Assembly: GCA_001701225.1 (NCBI GenBank)
Contig: DAAQ01000021.1
Coordinates: forward strand, 1-64,000
DNA: 64,000 nt
From: Bacteroidales bacterium H5
GTDB taxonomy: Bacteria > Bacteroidota > Bacteroidia > Bacteroidales > Muribaculaceae
Reading direction: 5' to 3'
Both the position numbers and the translations under genes were made by a program. The notes beneath the pieces were generated by a model. That model was not told the origin of the DNA. It worked only from the letters and a program-made list of their open reading frames with translations, and searched no databases. Below are positions 57,666-64,000 of the stretch, piece after piece (within the stretch, counting starts at the first letter, position 1; every line of letters begins with the position of its first letter).

Positions 57666-58017
57666 CTTCCCTGTCTGTGGCACTGTGGTGGAACATGTGA
57701 TGCTCACGGCGACGGCGCTCGATAAACTCCCGGCGTTCACTATCGGTCATCCCGTGCCAATGTGCGGCCCAGTCGCCGTGGTGATGGAAAACCCTGTGCA
57801 GACTCCCTAAAAGTATGAAGAGCCCGATGATGAAACCTCCTGTAAGGAATTGTCCAAGCAGGAAGAGGCCTGCCCCCTCCCAAAAACCGATTGCGGCGAA
57901 TCCGCAGGCCGAAACCAGCACGGCATTCCATAAGGCTGTTATGGCCAGTGAGGCAAGAGCCGGGATAGCGGCAAAAAATGTGACGAGTATGACTGTTGTC
58001 TTGACTGCTTTTTTCAT
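57652..58017 (-). CDS. Small membrane protein with His-rich tail, first gene of the sigma unit
   Basis: 121-aa protein with two or three membrane helices (about 7-27, 28-48 and 50-72). The hydrophilic tail is full of histidine ('HRVFHHHGDWAAHWHGMTDSERREFIERRRREHHMFHHSATD'). The tail has an 'MTDSERREFIERRRR' helix, the sort of motif seen in CpxP/periplasmic metal-sensor proteins, but I do not claim that family. The 3' end overlaps the sigma gene by 14 bp, suggesting fixed stoichiometry between the two. A metal-responsive anti-sigma factor is possible; equally it may be an unrelated stress protein. Confidence 0.75.
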   Translation of the reverse strand: MKKAVKTTVILVTFFAAIPALASLAITALWNAVLVSACGFAAIGFWEGAGLFLLGQFLTGGFIIGLFILLGSLHRVFHHHGDWAAHWHGMTDSERREFIERRRREHHMFHHSATDREDAAQ

Positions 58018-58098
58018 TTTGATAAATCTTTTGATATGGTTGTCAGAGCTGCTCTGTCAGTTAAGACACGTCATGCCCGGAAATATTTTATCGTCGTA

Positions 58099-58146
58099 CA
58101 AAAAAAGCCGGAGAAATTTGTCGTCTCTGCCACCTTTCTCCGGCTT
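58099..58146 (-). terminator. Terminator of the rpoN-to-GNAT operon
   Basis: A perfect 12-bp stem (58105-58116 with 58135-58146). On the minus strand it is followed by a T-run (complement of 58099-58106), just past the GNAT stop at 58173. Confidence 0.88.
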
Positions 58147-58172
58147 GATAAGTGATGTGGATGCATTATCTC

Positions 58173-58736
58173 TTATTTCATCCGCAGATGATCCATCATG
58201 ACGAAGGCGAAGGGGCGTTCGTCGAAGAAGCGGAACCCGCATTTCTCATAGAGCGCGCGGGCCGGATGATTCTCTTTCTCGACAAGGAGTCCGAGGGGTT
58301 TGCCGCATTTGCGGGCACGTTCAGCAGTGGCCATTATCAGTGCCTGGGCATATCCGCGTCCACGCCGTGAGGGAATGACTGCGAGGGTGTCAAGATAGAA
58401 CTCGTCCGGCGTACATTCATCGCCCATCGCTGTCATGTCGCGGTCGAGAAACTGCTTGGCGGCTGCGAAGAAATGCTCGCGCATCTCCCGTAGCCCCGCG
58501 CCGTCGTATGCCACGCACACGCCCGACGGCTCTCCCATGTCATCCTCGGCCACAAGGGTGTTGAGATAGCTGTACTGGGTGTCGTCGCGGCGTGCCAGCG
58601 ACTCGAAGAGGTCTATCACATCCTCGCGGGTATGTGCCTCTCCGGCAAGACTGTCGGTAATCTCGGCACCGATAGCCTCGGTGACAGACTGGGCTATGAG
58701 CCGCGCGTCTGCAGGTGTTGCGGGTCTGATGTTCAT
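58173..58736 (-). CDS. GNAT-family N-acetyltransferase
   Basis: 187-aa acetyltransferase. 'IRPATPADARLIAQSVTEAI' is the N-terminal GNAT strand-helix. 'LDTLAVIPSRRGRGYAQALIMATAERARKCG' holds the acetyl-CoA loop (R-R-G-R-G-Y-A). 'LLVEKENHPARALYEKCGFRFFDERPFAFVMM' is the C-terminal motif B. The acceptor substrate is unknown. ATG 58736 overlaps the ribD stop by 4 bp (ATGA), so it ends the long operon started by rpoN. Confidence 0.9.
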   Translation of the reverse strand: MNIRPATPADARLIAQSVTEAIGAEITDSLAGEAHTREDVIDLFESLARRDDTQYSYLNTLVAEDDMGEPSGVCVAYDGAGLREMREHFFAAAKQFLDRDMTAMGDECTPDEFYLDTLAVIPSRRGRGYAQALIMATAERARKCGKPLGLLVEKENHPARALYEKCGFRFFDERPFAFVMMDHLRMK

Positions 58737-59686
58737 TGTCGTGTTATCTCGATTATGTCGTGGTTGTCTGTTTTTGCTGTTCCCTTTATGTGGATGTCTG
58801 CGGGAAGCGATGGCGCGGGCACTTTGCCATGTATGGCCAGAGGGGAACGTTCGATGCGTATGCGGTCCCAGAGCCCTTCGTCCATGAACGAACGAAGCGC
58901 CTCGGCACCCCCCTCGACAAGCAGTGAGGTGATGCCGTGGTCGGTATAGAGCATTTCAAGAACCTCGGCGAGCGAGCCATAATCCCTCATCACCAGCACG
59001 TCGTCGGGGGTGTCGGTAATCCGTCCCCGGCGGTCGAGCACGACGCGGCGCGGCGAGTGTCCGGCAAAGAGGCGCGTGTCGAGGCGCGGATGGTCGGCAA
59101 GCCATGTGCCGCTCCCGACGAGTATGGCGTCGTGCGTGGCCCTGAGGCGATGCACCGCACACGAGTTGAGCAGAGTGGATATATGTCCGTCGATGAATCC
59201 GTCGGCACTCTCGGCCCATTTCAGAGTCACGAAAGGACGCCGGTGTGTATGGGCCGTCATGAACTTCTCGTTGAGGGCCATGCACTCCTTCTCGAGCATT
59301 CCGACCTCGACCTCGACGCCCGCCTCGCGCAACATGGTTATGCCGCGTCCGGCAACCTTGGCAAAGGGGTCGGCGCATCCTATGACTACCCTCGGGATGC
59401 CTGTCTCTATGATGAGCCGGGCACAGGGCGGGGTCTTGCCGTAGTGGGCGCAGGGTTCGAGTGTCACGTACATGGTGGCATCTTTCAGCAATGCCTTGTC
59501 TCTGACAGAAGCCACGGCATTGACCTCGGCGTGCCCCTGGCCGCAGCGGCGGTGCCACCCCTCGCCTATGATACGTCCGTCGGGCGCGACGATGACGGCC
59601 CCGACCATAGGGTTGGGCGATGCGTCGAGCTCACCGTGCCGGGCAAGCTCGAGCGCGCGGCGCATATATCTCGGGTCGCTGTTCAT
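58733..59686 (-). CDS. ribD: Riboflavin deaminase/reductase
   Basis: 317-aa bifunctional enzyme: it deaminates diaminohydroxyphosphoribosylaminopyrimidine, then reduces the ribose. The zinc site of the N-terminal deaminase is H52 ('GHAEVNAV'), C79 and C88 ('LEPCAHYGKTPPC'). The reductase domain follows ('VTLKWAESADGFIDGHIS', 'VGSGTWLADHPRLDTR', 'ITSLLVEGGAEALRSFMDEGLWD'). It is somewhat shorter than many RibD proteins. ATG 59686 overlaps the ispG stop (ATGA). No other rib gene is in the window. Confidence 0.94.
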   Translation of the reverse strand: MNSDPRYMRRALELARHGELDASPNPMVGAVIVAPDGRIIGEGWHRRCGQGHAEVNAVASVRDKALLKDATMYVTLEPCAHYGKTPPCARLIIETGIPRVVIGCADPFAKVAGRGITMLREAGVEVEVGMLEKECMALNEKFMTAHTHRRPFVTLKWAESADGFIDGHISTLLNSCAVHRLRATHDAILVGSGTWLADHPRLDTRLFAGHSPRRVVLDRRGRITDTPDDVLVMRDYGSLAEVLEMLYTDHGITSLLVEGGAEALRSFMDEGLWDRIRIERSPLAIHGKVPAPSLPADIHIKGTAKTDNHDIIEITRQ

Positions 59687-61335
59687 TTTATTTCGGGTTC
59701 TTTCCAGTCTCCGTTTTCCTTTATAAGGGCTATGAGGGCAGGGATGGCCTCGTCGGCAGGAATATTCTTGACCACGCACTGCTTGCCTTTATACAGGCTC
59801 ACGCGGCCCACTCCGGCACCTACATAGCCATAGTCGGCATCGGCCATCTCGCCCGGGCCGTTGACGATGCAGCCCATGACGCCGATTTTCAGTCCGGTGA
59901 GATGCGATGTCGCCTCCTTGATGGCCTTGAGGGTGTTCTGGAGGTCATACAGTGTCCGTCCGCATCCGGGGCAGGCAATGTATTCCGTCTTGCTGATGCG
60001 GTGGCGCGTGCCTTGGAGTATGTTGAGGCTCAGGGCGTTCAGCTCGTCGCGCGACATAGTCGGATTGGTGATTGATATGGCGTCGGCATATCCGTCGAGC
60101 AGCAGTGATCCGAGGTCTATCGAGGCGGCGATTGCCGTGGCCTCGGCATCCTTTCCCGTATAGTCTGTGTGGAGTATCACGGGATTCATCAGCCCGGCCT
60201 CGCGCACACGTGCCATGAACGATTTCATCAGCAGGGGAGCATTGACGCTCGAGGCCGACAGCCTCACAACATTTCCGGGATGTGCCGCCATCTCTTCGAG
60301 CAGTGCGTCGGCGGTGTCTTTGGCCAGGTCGGCACTGATTAGGCCGGACAGTTCCGAGGCCTCGAAATCGAGACCTTCGACACGGCTCACGCCTTCGCTC
60401 CAGAGGCTCTTGCGGGGAGAGCGGTCATTGGCCGGTGCATCAGGTACGGTTACGGGACAGGCTGCAATCTCGGCTATGTGGGCGAGGATGGCCCGCGCGG
60501 GTGCGATCTCGTTCTCGGGATTCTCGCTCAGCGACACACGTATTGTGTCGCCAAGGCCGTCGAGCAGCAGCGAGCCTATGCCGGTGGCACTCTTGATGCG
60601 TCCGTCCTCTCCGTCGCCGGCCTCGGTGACGCCGAGATGGAGCGGAAAGTGCATCCCCTCGGCATCCATCGCCTCGGCCATCATGCGTACGGTGCGGGTC
60701 ATCACGACAACGTTCGATGCTTTGATGGAGATGACCACGTCACGGAAATCATGCCTGATGCAGACGCGGAGGAATTCGAGCGCGCTCTCGACCATTCCCT
60801 CGGGGGTGTCGCCATAGCGGCTCATTATGCGGTCTGAGAGCGAACCGTGGTTCACGCCTATGCGGAGTGCGGTGCCGTTGGCCTTGCAGATGTCGAGCAG
60901 AGGCACAAGGGCCTCGTCAATCTTTTTTATCTCGGCCTCGTACTCCTCGTCGGTGAACTCGATTTTCTTGAACACACGTCCCGGGTCGACGAAATTACCC
61001 GGATTGATGCGCACCTTCTCGACACGCGATGCCGATGCGAAAGCGGCTTTAGGGTTGAAATGTATGTCGGCCACGAGTGGGACGTCATACCCGTCGGCCC
61101 GTACCTGTGCCCGGATAGGGGCGAGGTTCTCGGCCTCGCGCACACCCTGTGCCGTGAGGCGCACTATGTCGCCCCCCGCATCGGCGATACGCTCTATCTG
61201 AGTCACCGACCCGGGTGTGTCCATGGTCGACGTAGAGGTCATTGATTGCACCGCCACGGGATTCCCGTCGCCGATGGTTACACCACCGATGCGGACAGGC
61301 CACGAGTGGCGGCGCTTATAGCTGTATGATGCCAT
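59683..61335 (-). CDS. ispG: 4-hydroxy-3-methylbut-2-enyl diphosphate synthase
   Basis: 550-aa iron-sulfur enzyme of the MEP pathway converting MEcPP to HMBPP. The N-terminal TIM barrel has 'GNPVAVQSMTSTSTMDTPGSVTQIERIADAGGDIVRLTAQG' and 'PLVADIHFNPKAAF'. The C-terminal domain binds the 4Fe-4S cluster through 'CPGCGRTLYDLQ' and 'IGVMGCIVNGPGEMADADYGYVG'. It is the long form with a middle insertion, as in Bacteroidota, Chlamydiae and plants. It follows purE with a 1-bp overlap. ispF of the same pathway is at 6850-7332. Confidence 0.96.
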   Translation of the reverse strand: MASYSYKRRHSWPVRIGGVTIGDGNPVAVQSMTSTSTMDTPGSVTQIERIADAGGDIVRLTAQGVREAENLAPIRAQVRADGYDVPLVADIHFNPKAAFASASRVEKVRINPGNFVDPGRVFKKIEFTDEEYEAEIKKIDEALVPLLDICKANGTALRIGVNHGSLSDRIMSRYGDTPEGMVESALEFLRVCIRHDFRDVVISIKASNVVVMTRTVRMMAEAMDAEGMHFPLHLGVTEAGDGEDGRIKSATGIGSLLLDGLGDTIRVSLSENPENEIAPARAILAHIAEIAACPVTVPDAPANDRSPRKSLWSEGVSRVEGLDFEASELSGLISADLAKDTADALLEEMAAHPGNVVRLSASSVNAPLLMKSFMARVREAGLMNPVILHTDYTGKDAEATAIAASIDLGSLLLDGYADAISITNPTMSRDELNALSLNILQGTRHRISKTEYIACPGCGRTLYDLQNTLKAIKEATSHLTGLKIGVMGCIVNGPGEMADADYGYVGAGVGRVSLYKGKQCVVKNIPADEAIPALIALIKENGDWKEPEIK

Positions 61336-61841
61336 CAGTCTACCTTAAATTCATATTTCACCTCCTTCAGTTCCTCGTTGGCCTTGACAATCTTCTGTGA
61401 GAGTGTCGAGCGGTATCTGTCGAAACGCTCGGCCAGCGCGGGGTCAGAGAGGGCGAGAATCTGTACGGCTGTCACGGCCGCATTGACTCCGGCGTTGATG
61501 CCCATGGTGGCGACGGATATGCCCGGGGGCATCTGCACGATAGAATAGAGGGCGTCCTGTCCGTCAAGCGACGAGTTGATGGGAATACCTATGACGGGTA
61601 GGGGAGTCATGGCGGCGATGACGCCGGGAAGCGCTGCTGCCATTCCGGCTGCGGCGATAATCACTTTTATGCCTCGGTCGCGTGCTCCGCGGGCAAACTC
61701 CTCGACCTCGCGCGGCGTACGGTGGGCCGAGAGGGCGTTCATCTCGAAAGGCACCTGCATATCGTTGAGGAAATCGGCGGCTTTCTTGAGTACGGGGAGG
61801 TCACTTGTGCTCCCCATGATGATACTGACGATAGGGGTCAT
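61335..61841 (-). CDS. purE: N5-carboxyaminoimidazole ribonucleotide mutase
   Basis: 168-aa enzyme of purine synthesis that moves the carboxyl group of N5-CAIR to give CAIR. Motifs are 'VSIIMGSTSDLPVLKKAADFL', 'SAHRTPREVEEFA' with the catalytic H40, and 'VIIAAAGMAAALPGVIAAMTPLPVIGIP'. The short length and SxSD loop fit class I PurE. No purK is next to it. It is separated from the PAP2 gene by a repeat-filled 135-bp spacer. Confidence 0.96.
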   Translation of the reverse strand: MTPIVSIIMGSTSDLPVLKKAADFLNDMQVPFEMNALSAHRTPREVEEFARGARDRGIKVIIAAAGMAAALPGVIAAMTPLPVIGIPINSSLDGQDALYSIVQMPPGISVATMGINAGVNAAVTAVQILALSDPALAERFDRYRSTLSQKIVKANEELKEVKYEFKVD

Positions 61842-61982
61842 GAATAGAGTTTAAAGATGAAAGATTAAAGATTAAAGTTTAGAGAGTAGAGTTTAAAGAT
61901 TAAAGTCGGGAGTTTGAGTTTTAGTTAATAGTCTAAGTTCTTTAAACTTTAAACTTTACTCTTTCCTCTTTAATCTTTAAAC
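61842..61982. repeat. TTTAAAGATTAAAG-type inverted repeat spacer
   Basis: The whole gap between purE and the PAP2 gene is made of GTTTAAAGATTAAAG-like units. GTTTAAAGATTAAAG (61891-61905) recurs inverted as CTTTAATCTTTAAAC (61968-61982), a perfect 15-bp pair. The right arm includes the stop codon of the PAP2 gene (61977-61979). Confidence 0.75.
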
Positions 61983-62576
61983 TATGAACCAGACACATAG
62001 GAATCCGTTGGCGGCGCCTGCGAGGAACTGCAGCAACGTATGCCGCTGCATATACACGCGGGCCGACATCACAAGTCCTGTCAGGAGTATGGCTGCCGAG
62101 AGCCAGACGTCCATCGTGACGATGGCCTGATGGAAATCCGTTATCCTGAACAACATGGCCACGAGTCCGCCCATTGCGGCCGCGTGGGCCGAAATCTTCC
62201 ACCAGCGGTTCACGATTATGTTTATCACCGTGGCGCATGCGGCACCGGCGAAGAACATCGGAAGCCACTCCGGGGCACCTGCCCTGAACAGGAAGAATGC
62301 ACATGCCGCATAGCAGAGCACCACAATGATATAGGGGATGGTGCGCTCGGTGCGGTTGTTGAGGCCGGTATCGCTGACAACTCCTGTGCGATAGAGCGTC
62401 ATGATGCCGACAGCAGGGATGAATGCTGTGATGAGGAACACTACACCTACCGTTCCCCACAGTGCTCCCGCAGGGAGTATACTGAGTATGGATAGGTGCG
62501 TGGCCAGAATCATGGCGTATGTCGGCACCAGAAGCGGTGAGAATATGGCCGAGATGATTTTACAGAACTTGAACAT
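61977..62576 (-). CDS. PAP2-like integral membrane protein
   Basis: 199-aa inner membrane protein with about six helices. 'DTGLNNRTERTIPYIIV', 'NRWWKISAHAAAMGGLVAML' and 'VMSARVYMQRHTLLQFLAGAANGF' correspond to the R...P, SxH and Rx5H-like phosphatase motifs of the PAP2 (lipid phosphatase) superfamily in reduced form. A role on undecaprenyl or phospholipid phosphates is plausible but unproven. The stop codon lies within the repeat arm at 61968-61982, so the last codons may have been reshaped by the repeat. Confidence 0.78.
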   Translation of the reverse strand: MFKFCKIISAIFSPLLVPTYAMILATHLSILSILPAGALWGTVGVVFLITAFIPAVGIMTLYRTGVVSDTGLNNRTERTIPYIIVVLCYAACAFFLFRAGAPEWLPMFFAGAACATVINIIVNRWWKISAHAAAMGGLVAMLFRITDFHQAIVTMDVWLSAAILLTGLVMSARVYMQRHTLLQFLAGAANGFLCVWFIV

Positions 62577-62597
62577 TGTATGGAGGAGATTTATGTT

Positions 62598-64000
62598 TCA
62601 TATTTTCTTGCGCAGACGGGCCACCGGGATGCCGAGTCTGTCGCGGTATTTGGCCACTGTGCGCCGGGCCAGCTCGTAGCCCTGCTCCTTGAGCCGGGCC
62701 AGTATGGCTTCGTCGCTCAATGGTGTGGAAGGGTCCTCTGCCTCGACGAGTGTGCGTATGGCAGCGAGTATGGCGCGCGTCGAGGCCTCTTCGTCCCCTT
62801 CGGCGCGGATACCCTCGTTGAAGAAGAATTTCAGCGGATAGATGCCTCCCGCCGTGGCGACATATTTGCCTGCGGTGGCGCGTGATATTACCGATATGTC
62901 GAATCCCGTGAGGGCGGCTATATCCTTGAGCACCATCGGGCGCAGGGCAGACTCGTCTTCGGTGAGGAAGAATTTCCGCTGGATGTTCACAATAGCCTCC
63001 ATCACCCTCATCAGGGTCCTGCGACGCAGTTTCAGGAGGTCGATGAAATCGGATGCTTCCTCGCGTTTGCGGTTTATGAATGTCAGCGCGTCCCGGCGTC
63101 TCGATGAGGCGGTAGAGGTGTCATGGCTCATGTCCGCGTCGGCACGGAAGCTGCTCTCGATCACGAGGTCGGGGATGTTGTTGGGCATAGTCACCGTTAT
63201 GACGTCACCAGGCGCGGTCTCGACTATGAAATCGGGCACTATGTGGCGCGTGCGGTCGTCGTCGACATTCTCGCCCATCTTGCCGGCCGGTTTGGGGTCA
63301 AGCGACTTTATCACCTCTTCGGCACGGCGCAGGCTGTCACGGCTCACACCGAGCATGGACTCGAGACGGTCGAAATGGCGCAGTGAGAAGAGGTCGAAAT
63401 AATGACTCACAATCTCGGTGGCCAGCTCGGTGTCAGCGTCCTGATGGCGACGTCTAAGCTGTAGCAGCAGACAGTCGCGCAGGTCCATCGCTCCGACTCC
63501 CGCAGGGTCGAGTGCCCTCACGCGGTCGAATATCGAGCGCAACCTGTCGGATGTCACGTCGATGCCTGCGTTGATGGCCAGGTCATCCTCTATCTGTGGA
63601 AGTGTGCGTGTCATATAGCCGTTATCGTCGAGATTGCCTATTATATAGGCAGCTATCGGCATATCCTCCTCGGGGATGTCGGTCTCGGCTATCTGTGCCA
63701 TGAGCATATCCATCATCGAGCCGTCACCGGCCACGGCCACGGGCTCATAATATGTATCGTCGGCACTATGGTTGCGTGTGTCGAGACGGTAGAATGGTAT
63801 GTCGTCTTCCGACTGATAGTCTGCCATCTGCATCTCTTCGGCAGTCTCGGCAAACTGTTCTGTCGCGTTGTCGCTGTCGGCGGTGACGAGGGCAGGATTG
63901 TCGTCAAGCTCGCGCCGCACCTCATCTTCCATCTCGGGTTCTGACATCTCAAGCATTCTCACAAGACGCATCTGCAGCGGCGAGAGCCGTTGCTGCAGTC
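62598..64000 (-). CDS. rpoN: RNA polymerase sigma-54 factor (5' end outside the window)
   Basis: C-terminal 467 residues of sigma-54; the frame stays open to the window edge, where it reads LQQRLSPLQMRLVRMLEMSE, the usual region I. The acidic region II follows. The core-binding domain ('DMPIAAYIIGNLDDNGYMTRTLPQIEDDLAI', 'RALDPAGVGAMDLRDCLLLQLRRR') and the DNA-binding part ('LRPMVLKDIAALTGFDISVISRATAGKYVAT', RpoN box 'ARRTVAKYRDRL') are present. It recognises -24/-12 promoters and needs AAA+ activators, none of which is in the window. It starts the minus-strand run PAP2-purE-ispG-ribD-GNAT. Confidence 0.95.
   Translation of the reverse strand, partial: LQQRLSPLQMRLVRMLEMSEPEMEDEVRRELDDNPALVTADSDNATEQFAETAEEMQMADYQSEDDIPFYRLDTRNHSADDTYYEPVAVAGDGSMMDMLMAQIAETDIPEEDMPIAAYIIGNLDDNGYMTRTLPQIEDDLAINAGIDVTSDRLRSIFDRVRALDPAGVGAMDLRDCLLLQLRRRHQDADTELATEIVSHYFDLFSLRHFDRLESMLGVSRDSLRRAEEVIKSLDPKPAGKMGENVDDDRTRHIVPDFIVETAPGDVITVTMPNNIPDLVIESSFRADADMSHDTSTASSRRRDALTFINRKREEASDFIDLLKLRRRTLMRVMEAIVNIQRKFFLTEDESALRPMVLKDIAALTGFDISVISRATAGKYVATAGGIYPLKFFFNEGIRAEGDEEASTRAILAAIRTLVEAEDPSTPLSDEAILARLKEQGYELARRTVAKYRDRLGIPVARLRKKI

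Overview
The window looks like a chromosomal segment from a member of the Bacteroidales, most likely Muribaculaceae or a close relative (inference). Three things point there. First, most promoters that can be seen have the Bacteroidota form TTTG-N19/21-TAnnTTTG, and Shine-Dalgarno sites are largely absent. Second, the gene families are typical of the phylum: PorV of the type IX secretion system, a two-component-propeller AraC regulator, TonB-dependent barrels, lipoproteins of the DUF4136 and PepSY-like families, a long PurF paralog and a long IspG. Third, base composition is GC-rich for the phylum (by eye, not computed). I see no tRNA, rRNA, insertion sequence, phage gene or CRISPR array. The window is mostly core metabolism with a few scattered polysaccharide-degrading enzymes.

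Layout, left to right. 1-4.05 kb: a PepSY-like protein, then a minus-strand putrescine operon (81-aa protein, aguA, aguB, small membrane protein) and a DUF4136 lipoprotein. 4.05-8.55 kb: minus-strand operon porV-ispF-polyferredoxin-thyA-folA. 8.7-20.8 kb: EamA exporter, GH51 arabinofuranosidase, PiT-type phosphate transporter with a PhoU-like tail, an AlkZ-like protein, an orphan TonB-type barrel, and a long PurF paralog with a secreted partner. 20.8-25.1 kb: minus-strand aromatic amino acid operon pheA-aminotransferase-DAHP synthase/chorismate mutase-tyrA. 25.2-35.4 kb: DUF1846, lrgAB, a PD-(D/E)XK protein, holA, fur, purA, DUF1015 and a GH115 alpha-glucuronidase. 35.4-43.3 kb: nitrogen assimilation operon amtB-gltB-gltD. 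43.5-48.5 kb: small lipoprotein, esterase, HD hydrolase, ilvE, SGNH hydrolase, cysK and a second PepSY-like protein. 48.5-54.8 kb: membrane AraC regulator divergent from a GH95 fucosidase. 54.8-58.0 kb: minus-strand unit with a His-rich membrane protein, an ECF sigma factor, a TonB-type barrel and a ferredoxin. 58.1-64 kb: minus-strand operon rpoN (cut by the window edge)-PAP2-purE-ispG-ribD-GNAT.

The strongest observation is the leader of the aromatic operon. A canonical promoter at 25047-25078 (minus) is followed by a 17-codon reading frame encoding MTRFSTYPFYYFYFDEK, with eight Phe/Tyr codons. Right after its stop is a segment complementary to the 5' arm of a GC-rich terminator hairpin that lies just before pheA. 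This is the arrangement expected for ribosome-mediated attenuation. Other points of interest are three TTTGACCCG repeats between the AraC-type regulator and GH95, TTAAAGG-type repeat spacers that fill whole intergenic gaps, a possible small RNA upstream of amtB, several nearly leaderless promoters, and the sigma factor/His-rich protein/barrel/ferredoxin unit.
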